Counted from the first letter of the stretch, positions 1 through 11,380 are shown. The stretch: DNA of 64,000 bases from Tretioscincus oriximinensis (GCA_022410635.1 JAJVDF010001190.1:147625-211624), one strand, 5' to 3'. The notes: generated by a model from the sequence alone, not told the origin. Program-made: numbers and translations.

Positions 1-640
1 TCCATGGAGCGTTATGGGAATAAAATAAAGGCAGAAAAATAACGTGTGCAACCTTGAGGATACAGAAAGCCAAAGTAAAATAAAATGAAAGAGAGACTTT
101 TGATCCACAAGCTACCTTCATTAGAGCAACAGATTGCTGAATTGACCTCCACAGCCAATTAGCAGAGTTCGGAGAATAAGCATCATGACTCATAACTACA
201 TAGACTGACATTTTAGACAAGGGCTGTGGAAGCTGCAGCCTACAAAGACAGAATCTCCTCCATCCAATAGGATGCCATGTAAAAACCAGGTTAGAGCTTT
301 GCACCTATAATGGCTATAGAAGTGAGGGCTTGTCACCAGATGCTGCACATGCTCTCACCCATTAAAGATACAAAACTCTATCCTGTTTTTTATGTGAGAA
401 CCCTACCATACAAGGAAGAGTAAGTCTATGGTCACCTCCACACAATGTTTCCCTATTGTATTAATAGAGACAACTTCACCACACGTGCTAACAGAGCATC
501 AGCAGTGACACTGGAAAAAACTCCTTTGTTCCGGAATATCCTAAAGCTGATCCTTTCCGAAATCGCCATGCTTGCCATTGGTGAGGCGAGATGCCCTTCT
601 TTGTGTAGCCTTTGTTAAAGGGATTTTCGAGAAGACACCA
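1..640. other. Intronic sequence, nothing recognised
   Basis: No Ig exon, long open frame or known repeat is recognised in this stretch. Only short chance ORFs occur. Confidence 0.5.
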
Positions 641-790
641 GCACAGCATTATGCAGAATCGCTGGCTGAGCACGCTCAGTATTTACTTCCTGGTTAGTTG
701 TCTCACAGATTCCATACAGATTTACAGGTACGTGTGATGGCTGCATTCTGCAATCCTTTCCCACCGTGTAGATTTCAACCTGTGTGGAGT
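640..790. repeat. Dispersed repeat, family R1 copy 1
   Basis: The stretch GCTCAGTATTTACTTCCTGG and the following ~100 bp closely match the stretch at 22.08-22.23 kb. A reverse-complement version of the same core occurs twice at 55.59-55.70 kb. The family is not identified. Confidence 0.55.
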
Positions 791-847
791 TCACCTAGTT
801 CTCCCTTTATTAGTATTTTATTCATTGTAGTGAATGTGAGGCCTTAC

Positions 848-1114
848 CTTTAACCTTGAGCCTAGCAGTTGTCTTCTTGTCAGCTGCACTACAGGTGTAT
901 TCCCCTGCATCTTCAGGAAGAATGGAGCAGATGGTCAACATATGAGCAGTCCCTTGCACCTTGATTTCAAATTTCTGGCTGGGATGGATTATGGAGGAAC
1001 CTTTCTTCCATTCCACACAAATGTTAGNTTTTGACAGGTCGCAGCGGAAGTTGGCTGTTCCATTCTCCTCTACTTCTATGCCCTCCAGTTGTTTTGTGAA
1101 GACCACAGGTGCAG
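848..1114 (-). CDS. OBSCN: Obscurin-like Ig exon Ig-a27 (last in window)
   Basis: This 267-bp exon has an acceptor tctctgttcag ahead of CT-GCA-CCT and a donor G|gtaagg. The domain opens AAPVVFTKQL, with Cys25 (ANFRCDLS), an extra Cys33, Trp36 (CVEWKKG) and DAGEYTCSAADK; strand G is ARLKVKG. One codon in strand B-C contains N. Its CSAADKKTTA strand differs from every other domain of the array. The gene continues beyond the window; the remaining 847 bp show no further exon. Confidence 0.93.
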
Positions 1115-1954
1115 CTGAACAGAGATACACGGATAACATTGCTGAACTTTTATGACCAAGACATAAATCAACAGCAATTGACTGATTATTAAATTTTATT
1201 TACACAAGGAGACAGCTTTTACTGTCTGCCACACCCGTGGCTTTCTACAGCAACACGAAGAATATCAGGCTGCAACATCTGGGTGATCTGATGAAATGTG
1301 ACACTTAAGGGCTGATGTGATAAAAGTGTATAAAATCATGCATGCAGTGAAAGGACAGAAGATAGACCCACCATCCCATACTGAGATCTACCTTGGAATA
1401 ATACCCAATTTAGACGGCTTAGATCACACTAGTGATGTTGAAGTCTTCCGATAAACTTAATTAGGGTACCACTGATCAAGATTATCCTACATTCAGTGCA
1501 ATCTGAACATACCAGCAGGGAGTGTGGCCTTACAAATCCATACTAGCCAAATCATGCACAATGGAGCAAATAACTCCAATTATGACTATGTGCACACAAT
1601 ATTTTTCTACCTCATTCATAGCACAATCAGGAAGCCTTGGGCACAAGTGCTAAGTGCTTTCCAATAGTTGATCTGCAATAAATGCCTTTTTCCCCAACTA
1701 TTGCTCAGATATTCAGGCATCGTTCTGGAGAACCCCCATATTCTCAAGACTGTATGCATATGCACAAGTCGTGNGATGATAAAATAATCGAGAACACAGC
1801 TGTTGTTTCTATTAGCTGATGCAAGTAATTAAAAAAAATTCTCGGACTGCACTGCCAGAAGAACAATGAGCGATGTTACGCAACTGANGCATTGGTCAAG
1901 GAATATACATGTTTGGTGTGCACGGACATGCGATGTCTACATTATGGATTATAG
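1115..1954. other. Intronic sequence, nothing recognised
   Basis: This part of the a26-a27 intron contains two N bases and no repeat or open frame I can name. Confidence 0.5.
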
Positions 1955-2543
1955 CATTGTAGCATTTGAGAAGATGCAAAAAAGAGCAACAAGAATGATC
2001 AATAGGCTGGAACAAAATCCCTTATGAAATCAGGCTTTAACAATTAGGTCTTCTTAAGCCACAAAAGATGGCATTGAAGAGGTGATCTGAAGTGTATATA
2101 AAATCATCATACATAGAATGTAGAAGATGAACAGNGAAAAAATATTTTCTCCCTTACACAACTCTAAGACTAGGGGTCATTCCTTGAAGCTGATAGGCAG
2201 AAGAGTTAGGNCAGACAAGAGGAAGTAGTTTTTTTCACCCAGTGGATCATCATCAGTCCAAGGAATTAGTTTCAGAAGAGACGGTGGTAGCTAGCAGCTT
2301 GGATAGCTTTCAGGAATCCTACCAGTTGCTCCATCCCCAAGGTAGCATCAAGGCATCCACTCTAGTACCAATATATACCCTTGATTTCCATGAATTTGTC
2401 TAACCCTATCTTGGATTCCTGAAATGCCATGAGTGTTTTGCCTTCTTCTGCTTAAATGATGCTTTAGTGCAATTGGTGGACCATCAAGTGAAACAGAATG
2501 TTGGATTAGATGCCCTCTGGCCCCATTCAGCAGGGCTCCTTAT
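1955..2543 (+). mobile_element. CR1 LINE 3' fragment with internal inversion
   Basis: This matches the CR1 3' region seen in other copies here (GAGCAACAAGAATGATC..., ACCCAGTGGATCATC..., then the end TTGGATTAGATGCCCTCTGG...CAGGGCTCCTTAT). A ~104-bp block at 2311-2414 is reverse-complemented relative to those copies. It lies immediately upstream of the long CR1. Confidence 0.8.
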
Positions 2544-5285
2544 CTGGACCAATGAGTCCAGAAGCCAATTACAAGAGCACTGTGGATAACATTATCAGGT
2601 CAGCAAAAAGTCTGATATTGGGAGTATGCTACAGGCCTCCTAACCAAACACCTGAAAGAGATACTCATTTGGAACATGAAGCCATTGAAGCTTCCAAAAA
2701 AGGGAAGGGTAGTAATAATGGGAGACTTCAACTATCCACACATTGGGCAAAGTCTTGTTCAACTCATGAAAAAGAAATAAAATTCTTAGACATGCTAACT
2801 GATTGCTTCCTAGANCAGGTGGTTTTAGAACCAATCAGGGGCAAGGGAATCCTGGATTTAGTCCTAGGTAATGAACAGACCCTGATACAAGATGTAACTG
2901 ATCCCATAGGAAACAGTGACCACAATACAATAACTTTCAACCTGAACGTGGATAGAAAATTGTCAAGCAGGTCTAACACAGAAACCTTCAACTTTCACAG
3001 AGGAAATTTTCCCAAAATGAGGAAAATAGTAAAAAAAAAAATTAAAAGGGAAAGTGAGAAAAGTCCAGTCCCTTCAAAAAGCATGGAAATTGTTTGCAAA
3101 TACAATATTGGAAGCTCAAATAAAATGCATTCCCAAGAGAAGAAAGGGTTCTGCCAAGTCCAAGAAGACACCTGTATGGCTTACCTCTGCAGTGAAGGAA
3201 ATAATTAGAATGAGGAGAAACTCAATTAAAAAGTGGAAGGCTTATCCTAGTGAGGAGAACAGAAGGGAGCACAAACTGTGGCAAACCAAATGCAAGGTGG
3301 TAGTCAGGGATGTGAAGAAAAACTTTGAGGAGCACATTGCAAAGAATATTAAAATAAATAATAAGGACTTTTTCAAATACATCAGAAATAAGAATCCTAC
3401 CAGGAAAGCAGTCGGACCACTAGATAGTAATGGACAAAAAGGCATAATCAAGGAGGACGTGAAGACTGCAGAGANGTTAATTATTTTTTTTTGCTTCAGT
3501 TTTCACTAAAGAAGACAGAGGGAATTTACCCGCAACAGATTTAGTTTTCTCAGAAAGAACACCAGAGGAATTAAATTGGATAGGGATAACAAGGGAGGAG
3601 GTCCTTGCTAACCTTAATAAGCTGAACATTTTTAAATCCCCAGGGCCAGACGGCATTCACCCAAGAATTCTTAAAGAACTCAAATGCGAAATTGCTGAAC
3701 TTCTACCCAAAATATTTAATCTTTCCTTAAGATCAGGTATAGTACCAGTAGATTGGAGGGCAGCTAACGTAATACCAATCTTCAAAAAAGGACCCCGGGG
3801 TGATCCCAGAAATTAGAGACCCATCAGTTTAATATCAGTTCCAGGTAAAATGTTGGAAACCTTAATTACTAAACACATGGAGAAGCACGCATTGCTGAAT
3901 GAAACTCAGCATGGCTTCAGCAAAGGCAAATCATGCCTTACCAACTTGCAATAATTCTTTGAGAGTGTTAACAAACATGTAGATAAAGGGGATCCAGTTG
4001 ATATTGTCTATCTAGATTTTCAGAAGGCTTTTGATAAAGTCCTTCAGGAAAGGCTTCTAAAAAAGCTCCACAATCATGGCATAAGAGGACAGACTTTGTC
4101 CTGGATTGGAAACTGGCTAAAAGATAGAAAACAGAGGGTAGTATTAAATGGACAGTTCTCTGAGTGGAAAAAGGTAAGAAGTGGGTTACCCCAGGGATCT
4201 GTACTGGAACCCTTGTTTTTTAATATATTCATAAATGATCTGGATGCCGAGGTGAATTGTTTGCTGACGACACTAAGCTGTTCAGGGTAGTGAAAACTGA
4301 AAATGATTGTAAGGCACTCCAGAGTGATTTATTGAAATTGGGTGAGTGGGCATCCAAGTGACAAATGCACTTCAACTTAAGCAAGTGCAAGGTCATGCAT
4401 ATTGGGGCAAAAAACCCAAAATACTCCTACCACCTGATGGGAAGCAAGCTTTCTGTGACCGAGCAAGAAAAGGATCTTGGGGTGCTGGTGGACAATACAA
4501 TGAAAATGTCAACCCAGTGTGCAGCAGCAGCAAAAAAGGCAAATTCCATGTTGGGGATAATTAGGAAAGGAATCGAAAACAAATCAGCAAATGTTGTTTT
4601 GCCTCTTTATAAATCTGTGGTGAGGCCACATTTGGAATCCTGTGTTCAATTCTGGTCACCACATCTCAAGAGGGATATTTTGGAACTGGAGAAGGGCAAC
4701 AAAAATGATCAAGGGTCTGGAGCACCTCCCTTACGAAGCAAGGCTGCAACATTTGGGCCTCTTCAGCCTTGAAAGGAGATGTTTGAGGGGTGATCTGATT
4801 GAAGTGTACAAAATCATGCATGGGATCGACAGGGTGAATAGAGGAAAAATGTTTTCTCTATCACACAACACAAGGACCAGAGGGCCCTCCTTAAAACTGT
4901 TGGGTAGAAAAGTGAGAACAGACAAAGGAAAGTATTTTTTCACCCAGAGGTTATAATCGGCCTGTGGAATTTACTTCCTGAAGAGGTAGTGGTAGCTAAC
5001 AGCTTGGATAGTTTCAAGACAGGACTAGACAGGTTTATGGACACCAAAGGTATAAATGGATACTAGGATGGATGTCTGGATGTTGCCTGTGGGATGGAGC
5101 AACAGGCAGGACTCCTGAAATACCATTTGCAGGGAGTCACGAACAGGAGCAGCATATTTTGCTTTCCTCTGTTCGGACTGCCCAGGTGCATCTGGTGGGC
5201 CTCTGTGTGACACAGAATGCTGGACTTGATGGGCTGTGGCCTGATCCAGTATGGCTCTTCTTATGTTCTTATGTTCTTATNATTA
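2544..5285 (+). mobile_element. CR1 LINE, 5'-truncated long copy
   Basis: The longest CR1 here (2.7 kb). It begins inside the endonuclease domain, runs through reverse transcriptase and ends in the CR1 3' UTR with the short tandem tail (TTATGTTC)n at 5260-5280. It is antisense to the host gene, in the a26-a27 intron. Confidence 0.9.
2550..4390 (+). pseudogene. CR1 ORF2 (endonuclease-reverse transcriptase), broken
   Basis: ORF2 encodes the endonuclease and reverse transcriptase that drive target-primed retrotransposition. The visible endonuclease pieces are GVCYRPPNQ, a DFNYP stretch present only in a second frame, ILDLVLGNE and the SDHNTI motif. Then come the linker KKNFEEHIAKN and the RT motifs [25 protein letters not shown] and [10 protein letters not shown]. 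The catalytic FADDTK is still visible near 4.26 kb, but a short deletion before it shifts the frame. There are also several in-frame stops (near 3.81 and 3.95 kb). No complete frame remains, so the element is dead. Confidence 0.88.
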
Positions 5286-5299
5286 AACGCGGATGCATG

Positions 5300-5732
5300 A
5301 AGCTTCTCTCCAGACTCTCAGGTTGCCTTCCCATGAATAATTTTTACCATGATGGTTCTAAAATCAGGCAGNATTTGCTCTGCAGTTTGACACAATTTCA
5401 GTGATCCACTCACTAAAAAGGCCCATGGTCCTGGATCTCATGAGACTTCGAGGATAAACTTAAAATTTAATTTGCTTTTGGAACCATGTGGCACCAGGAA
5501 AATGTGCTCACACAGAATTCTGGGACTTGTAATTAGACATGTAATATGATGGGAATACAAGCCAAAGTGGCATGAATAGTGTCTTCCTGCAGAAGTCATA
5601 GGTAAGCGGAGACCGTCACACAAATGGGGTATTCTGGATTTAAAGTCAATTCTGGAATAAAACATAATGTGGGAAACAGCCTCAGTATGGAAATGACATT
5701 AGCAGCTGGTTAAAGTGGGTTCATTCACCTAC
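5300..5732. other. Intronic sequence, nothing recognised
   Basis: Between the CR1 tail and exon Ig-a26, no repeat or exon is seen. Confidence 0.5.
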
Positions 5733-6002
5733 CTTGCACAGTCAGCCGTGCTTCAGACGAATTCTCACCCACTCTGAAAGCAACCGAGCCAAAATCTTCG
5801 AGGGTCACCTTCCGAAGGATGAGGCTATGAACTTTCCCATGAACTTGAATTTCGTTCATTTCATTGGATTGGAGAGGGACCCCAGCCAGACTCCACTGCA
5901 CGGCCAGCACCTTCTCCTTGGAGACTTTACACTGAAACATGGCATCTTCACCTTCACACAATGTGATATCTTTTAAGGGCTCCACGATGGTGGCTGGTAG
6001 CT
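5733..6002 (-). CDS. OBSCN: Obscurin-like Ig exon Ig-a26 (Cys-less F strand)
   Basis: This 270-bp exon has an acceptor tacattttag ahead of AG-CTA-CCA and a donor G|gtaggt. The domain opens ELPATIVEPL, with Cys16 and Cys25 (AMFQCKVS), Trp37 (LAVQWSLAG) and an F strand GSVAFRVGEN with Phe in place of the second Cys; strand G is ARLTVQG. It is a close paralogue of a22. The 4618-bp intron after it is dominated by CR1 copies. Confidence 0.94.
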
Positions 6003-6124
6003 CTAAAATGTAATCAAAAATCTTTTCACAGCCTTGTTTCCAACTCTTCCCAAATAAAATTTGAAGAACCGATATCGGCACTTTCCACACTAGTACTTTG
6101 GGATGTTTCTTAGGAAAGACATGT

Positions 6125-6190
6125 CCCGATCAGGGAGTTGGACCAGATGAACCTGGAGGTCCCTTCCAACTCTACGATTCTAAGATTCTA
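6125..6190 (+). mobile_element. CR1 3' tail fragment beside a splice donor
   Basis: The stretch GAGTTGGACCAGATGAACCT, followed by GGTCCCTTCCAACTCTACGATTCT and a repeated ATTCT tail, is the characteristic CR1 3' terminus. It lies inside the 198-bp intron between a25 and a26. Confidence 0.85.
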
Positions 6191-6200
6191 GGAGTCTTAC

Positions 6201-6467
6201 CTTTCACCAGCAAAGTTGCTGCTGACTCCTGATCCCCTGTATCACAGGTATATTGGCCGGCATCAGCAGAGGTCAGCTTGCAAATGGTGAGTTCAACCAC
6301 AGGGCCCATTTGCTTCATCTTGTACTTCTCGCTGGATTTGAGCAAGATCCCGTCTTTCTTCCATTGCACTGCTGCCCCACGCTTACTGATCTCACAGCTC
6401 AAGGTGATGGTGCTTCCTTCTTCCGCCTCTTGGTTTTCAAGAAGTCTTGTAAAAAGCACAGGCAAAG
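6201..6467 (-). CDS. OBSCN: Obscurin-like Ig exon Ig-a25
   Basis: This 267-bp exon has an acceptor tcttgtcag ahead of CT-TTG-CCT and a donor G|gtaaga. The domain opens ALPVLFTRLL, with Cys25 (ITLSCEIS), Trp36 (AAVQWKKDG) and DAGQYTCDTGDQ; strand G is ATLLVKG. The following intron is the shortest in the array (198 bp). A CR1 3' tail occupies part of it and begins roughly 10 bp inside the donor. Confidence 0.94.
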
Positions 6468-6904
6468 CTGACAAGAAAGGAAGAAAGTGATGCGTGTTTA
6501 CTACAGCTCCTTAGAATTATATCAGCACAAAAGAGAACCTGAGAAACAGCCACAGGGATTGAAAGGTATATGGGCCCAAGTAAGGAAAGATTTCAAAGTA
6601 GCCATGGAACGTGACCCTGCGAAGTGTTTTCTGTGTGGTCATGGCTTATCTCCACTCACCACTTGATGTCATTCTGATTCCTGGTCCCGGAAATGGCATT
6701 TTTGAGTGATAGGACGGAAGTAGCGTGCTGATGGGCATCTATGAATATGGTTACGACTCGAAAAGGTTTGGAAACCAGGGGACTAGATGAACTATGGCTT
6801 AATCCAGCACATCTCATCTTATGTTCAAGATTTAAATAAATTCATGGGGTTGTTTAATGCTAAAGCTGAGAAATGTAGGAATAGGTGACAATGCTAAGTA
6901 CTTA

Positions 6905-7365
6905 ATAGGTCGACTTTTTACAGCGGTTCAAGCAGTAATTCTGCTGAGTTGGAAAGAGGCCAGCTTCTGGATGATACAAAATGGCATTCTTTTATAATAA
7001 AGCAAATGAAGTTTGACGTAATTAAGGAGAGAAGAAATAACTTTGAAAGTGGAACGAGAAATACGGAAGTAAGAGGACATGAAGAAATATGGAAGTGATG
7101 CCACAATCCCACAGAAAACCCTTTGTGACTCCATTTGGGGCCCCAAGTCATTTAGGACCTTGTAGGTTAAAGTCAACACCTTGAATTGGGCTCACTAGAA
7201 AACAGGCAGCCAGTGCAGCTTTTTCAAGACCAGCATGATGGGTTTCTGGCCAGTTGTTCCGGGCAACAACTTAGCTGCTACATTATTCACTAGTTGCAGC
7301 CTTTGAACCATTTTCAAGGGCAGCCCCAGAGAGCATTTCAGTTCCCTTTGCTCTGGAATCGCCAA
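6905..7365. repeat. Probable LINE-derived dispersed repeat
   Basis: The GGCAGCCAGTGCAGCTTTTT and GGGCAGCCCCAGAGAGCATT stretches resemble a repeat common in reptile genomes (L2-type LINE end). Recognised by pattern only; orientation is not resolved. Confidence 0.45.
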
Positions 7366-8090
7366 TGTAGCATTTATTCCTGCCTGTAAATATATTTTCT
7401 TAAGTCAAACCTCTGTATTCATATTCCATAGTTTGTAATATACAGAAGTTTATTTACTCCTGCTTAAAAATATTGTTTCAGCCTGTAATTTAAATAGTTT
7501 GCTTAAGCCAATTTGGTAGTTTGCATTCTACATTGCATTCCTGTTTAACTACTTTTTCTCCTCTTTATAAAACCTTGCCTCAGTTACTTTGTCTCCATGG
7601 TAATTAATCCTTTGCTTCTCAAGCCCTTCTCAAGCATGCCAAGAAAGTGACTTTTAATAGTGGAACCCAGCACATGACAAGAAAAAGTCAGGGTTATCCT
7701 TCTTTACCAGAAGAAGAAAAGAAGTTGACATCAAAACAGAAAACAGTGGGAAAATTGACAAGAACTCATCATCCTGACCCAAGAAGCCTGGGAGATTTTT
7801 GTATCAGTTGACCACTTGTAACCCCAACTAGAAGGGAGGTTTTAAAAGACTTGCCACCAGCATGCTTGGTTCACTCCCTGCCTTTCTTCCTGGAGTAAAC
7901 TATGCTTCACCAGAGTTCCTTTGTCTAAGTGGTTTATTCAGCCACAGGCAACTAAATTCTTTATCTGCCATCTGCCCTTTGCAGAGTCAAACCTGCCTGT
8001 GATACCTATCTTTAAGCCCACCATTGCAGCAGGTATCAGGGTTTCTCAAAGGGACGTACTGGAGGGATCTAGGCACCTAAATCTATAACT
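7366..8090. other. Unassigned intronic sequence
   Basis: This stretch contains a TATAAAA and repeated TGTAAATATA-like words, and could be a degenerate LTR, but I find no paired copy in the window. Confidence 0.3.
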
Positions 8091-8147
8091 ACCTCACTTG
8101 TAAGAACAATCCGGGGGGCAACGGTGGACAAGGGTGTGTGGCCATAC

Positions 8148-8414
8148 CTCTGACCAGCAAGGATGCTTTGGTCTGCTGGTCTCCAGAGTCACAGCTGTAC
8201 TCCCCTGAGTCCTCAGGCTGGGCATCATGAATGAGAAGCTGCACCTTTGTGCCCTTCTGCCTCATCTCGTGTTTTTCACTGGGTCGCAGCTTGATTGAGT
8301 CCTTACTCCACTTCACCGGAACATCAGGTTTTGAGAGCTCAGCAAGGAGGCTGATGGTAGAGCCTTCGTCTGCTTCCTGGCTCTTGAGTTGGACTTCAAA
8401 AAGAGCCGGAGTTG
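8148..8414 (-). CDS. OBSCN: Obscurin-like Ig exon Ig-a24 (Cys25 lost)
   Basis: This 267-bp exon has an acceptor ttccctag ahead of CA-ACT-CCG and a donor G|gtatgg. The domain opens ATPALFEVQL. The strand-B cysteine, which is present in all 26 other exons, is Ala here (ISLLAELS). Trp36 (VPVKWSKD) and the second Cys (DSGEYSCDSGDQ) are retained, so the canonical disulphide cannot form. Strand G is ASLLVRG. The exon is otherwise intact with consensus borders, so this looks like a substitution, not decay. Confidence 0.93.
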
Positions 8415-8587
8415 CTAGGGAAAAGGCAGAGGAAAAATGAGGGAACAATGAATTGAGGTCAATCCTCTCTCCAGTCTTATCTGATTTTGAGAATATCCTG
8501 CTTAAACCAGGTCTGATAGGGTAGCAAAGTTATAAGGCTGATTAATGTGGTCTATCAGTAATCCAATTTAGAAGACTCCTAGCACAC

Positions 8588-8910
8588 TGTTAGTGTATTC
8601 TCTGTTGTAGTTTGCCTTTACCCCCTTTTGTTTTCACTTTTCTGCTTTCAAATAGCTCTCCCACCAGCTTCCCTCGTAGGCGGCAAACTATATATCTGTT
8701 AATTGGTCTGCTAGCCTATATGAGGCGGAGCACTGCACAGTCTATATAACCCTTTGCATTCCAATCCTCCATGTTTTAGTTCTTTAGGTATTTCCGGAGT
8801 TAGAATATAACTTCTGGAGTTATTCTGGATCTTATTTCTGTTAATAAAATTCCATCTGGAAAATCAATCCTCTTCTGTTTTCACTTATCAAGAAGTCACA
8901 GCTCCTAACA
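8588..8910 (+). mobile_element. Solo LTR-like element, copy 1
   Basis: This 323-bp segment begins TGTTAG and ends CTAACA. It has a TATATAA near its middle and AATAAA near its 3' third. It matches the segment at 28.14-28.46 kb in order and content (for example ATGTTTTAGTTCTTTAGG against CTGTTTTAGTTCTTTGAT). No internal retroviral genes are nearby, so it reads as a solo LTR. A clean target duplication is not evident. Confidence 0.65.
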
Positions 8911-9132
8911 CATACATTTGTTCTGGATAAACATTAGTGCATTGCACAGAATGTGTAGTGATCTCCTTAAACCAGTTTAGTAAATCAGAGCTGCTCAACG
9001 TATGAAAAGAAGATGAATCTGTTTTTTATTATACCCCGTCCTTCTTATCCAAAGGGATTAAGAGCAAATTGAAAGGTTAATTTTTGCCTGAAAATCTATG
9101 TCTATTTTATCATCCCCATTAGATTTGTGGTG

Positions 9133-9366
9133 GTTCCCATGTATCTACTTGCAGTCAGTTTCAATTTCTTGCAAATCATGCTTTCGAATAGCTGGGTTGG
9201 CTAGAGCTACAGGCTAGTGGAAGGTGATCAGCCCTCCCCACGTCCCACACAGGGCTTCGAAACCCCATCTCCAAGATGAGAGAAGGATTCCTTAGCGACT
9301 GAGCTCGACCCTCTCCATGGCTGACACAGGGCTTGGAAAGAGACTCTCTGTCATGAAAGAGCATCT
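9133..9366 (-). mobile_element. tRNA-derived SINE family S2, dimer-like copy
   Basis: Read on the minus strand, this contains a B-box-like GGTTTCGAAGCCC head followed by AGCTCTAGCCAACCCAGCTA and CTGCAAGTAGATACATGGGA. A second head (CCAAGCCCTGTGTCAGCCAT) precedes the first. Related copies lie at 32.0, 33.4 and 57.9 kb. Confidence 0.7.
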
Positions 9367-9689
9367 CTTAAGCTCTAAACCATTTGTGCCTTCAAATATT
9401 TACTTATTTATTTATGCTTATACCCTCCTATACTCGAAGTTCTCCCAGCATGACATGCAAGTGGAATGACACTGGAATGGGATGCTGGAAGCATTCCAAG
9501 GCAGTGGACTGTCATTTGATAAGAATGCTTGGAATTGTAGTTCAGACACGTTTCAAAGATGGCCAGGCCTGAATTAGATCTTTCGTGGTGCAGGAGCTCA
9601 GGTTCTCTAAACATTCTGACCTCAAACAATTGGTCCCACTGCTCCCAGCAATTATGTACAGCTGTAAGAGTTTGATTGTAAAGAAGGTT

Positions 9690-9960
9690 GAATGGCAAAG
9701 AATGGATCTATTTGGCTTATGGAGAAGACTTTGGATCAAAAGAAGTTGAAATCAGTTGATATTAAAGGAAGCCAAATTTCACTGCTCATTAGAAAGACAA
9801 ATCCCAAAGCTGAAACTCAAATTCTTTGGCCGGATAATGAGAAAACAGGGTTCACTGATTCTGGAAAAGATGGAGGACAAAAGGAGGAGGGGACTGTGCT
9901 GTGACCAAACCACACTCATAGTTATGAATAAACAAAATATGGGTGTTCTTCAGACTGCTT
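9690..9960 (+). mobile_element. RTE/BovB-like LINE ORF2 C-terminal fragment
   Basis: The translation contains LKFFGRIMRKQGSLILEKME and DKRRRG, matching the known C-terminal signature of RTE-BovB ORF2 (x-Y-F-G-H-I-M-R-x-x-G-S-L-x-K, then G-K-R-R-R-G). It is a short 5'-truncated fragment in the a23-a24 intron. BovB is abundant in squamates. Confidence 0.7.
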
Positions 9961-10186
9961 GTAGATGGTTGGAAAATATTATTTTGTGTGTCTTTGTGTG
10001 ATTATTTTGTGTGTGGAGAATAACAACATGAGTCCCAGCTTATACTAGCTCCTGGACTCAGTTGTGCCATGAATCCCTTCACCTTTGCACATTTGTCTTC
10101 TCAAATAAAAAAGTGTATTTTAAAAAAATAAAACCTTCTTCATTTGAACAGTCGTGGAAAGGGCCAAAAATTTGGCCTGTGGATTC

Positions 10187-10372
10187 CTCCTGTTCTTCCT
10201 CTTTTTCTTCTTTTTCTTCCTCTTCTTCCTCTTCCTTTTCCTTCTTCTGCATCTTCCCTTTTTTCTTCCTCCTGTTCCTAACTCCCATCTCCCTTATCCC
10301 TCTCCTTCTTCCACTTCTTCTGCTTTTTTTTCTTCCTCCTCCTCTTCCTCTTTGCCTTCCTCCTCATTGGTC
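10187..10372 (+). repeat. Pyrimidine-rich (CTT/CCT)n tract
   Basis: Almost pure C/T for about 185 bp. The Phe/Ser-rich ORFs here are products of this simple sequence. Confidence 0.9.
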
Positions 10373-10715
10373 ATTCTGGGTAGAGGAGACGGGATTGACA
10401 GGCAGGGTTTACACACAGGTACTCCTGCTAAGGGCACATCGTAGCGAGAGCACAATTAGCCCAAATTGGGAAGAATTGCACCTGTGTCACTTTTAAGTGC
10501 AAACTCTGTTCCAGGGACATGTGAATTTATTCAAGTGGCGCCCTTCTGGATTATAGGGGAATTACATGCGCCCAGTGCAAAGCCACACAACTTTCGCTCT
10601 TGTTTTTTCCTTTCATGGAAACTCGGCCAGTAAGAGAAAATTAGAGAAAACCGGCTCTATTTTGCAGATGTTTGACTGAAGAAACAACGGAACATTCTGA
10701 CATAAACCTTTTTAC

Positions 10716-10982
10716 CTTCAACAGAGAGGGTGGCAGTGGATTTTTGGTTTCCGATATCACAGGTGTATTTCCCAGAGTCCTCTTGCTTTAAATCATAAAT
10801 CTTTAAGATGTGTATGGTTCTTTCTTGCAGGATTTCATACTTCGTGCCTGAAGAAATGACTTGGGCACCTTTTTTCCATGTTGCTGGGACGTCTGGCTGG
10901 GAGATTTCACACTTCAGGAGTGCGGTGGTGCCCTCTAGAAGCTCTTTATTCGTCAATTCCTCTTTAAACACAGGAAGTGGAG
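10716..10982 (-). CDS. OBSCN: Obscurin-like Ig exon Ig-a23
   Basis: This 267-bp exon has an acceptor tttcttag ahead of CT-CCA-CTT and a donor G|gtaaaa. The domain opens xPLPVFKEEL, with Cys25 (ALLKCEIS), Trp36 (VPATWKKG) and DSGKYTCDIGNQ; strand G is ATLSVEG. The frame is open from the acceptor even though the first Met falls several codons inside. The upstream intron (3163 bp) holds two interleaved DNA-transposon copies. Confidence 0.93.
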
Positions 10983-11380
10983 CTAAGAAAGGAAATAACC
11001 AATTATCTTAACGGAATTTCAAGGAACTGGAAGAAACAAAAACCCAACCTACATCATAAAGTCTTAGACCTTCTCTACTAAAAATGTACCAAAACCTTTA
11101 AGATCCAATTCTTTCCTTAATTTTAAATTTTCAGCATTTCAGGATTTTGAATTCCCTTTTGCATCAATATATATACCTTAACTAGGACTGCCAAACGTCC
11201 CGGAAAGCCGAGACATTCCTGGATTTGGGTACTAAAATATTGTCCCGTGAAAATCCTGGATTTTTACATTCCCCGATGCCACATCAGGGCAATGCTTCCT
11301 GGGTCCAGGAAAGACCCTCGGAGTGTGCCGTGGCTGCTCCTCTGCAGGAGGTGGAGTTTCGCACCTGCTGTGAGGCATAG

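Noticed and set aside
961..1155. Plus-strand ORFs lying opposite Ig exons (for example 961-1155, 5734-5976, 18098-18319, 48675-48992)
   Set aside because: They are antisense shadows of the Ig exons and carry no domain of their own.
10062..10496. Phe/Ser-rich ORFs
   Set aside because: Products of a CTT/CCT simple repeat.
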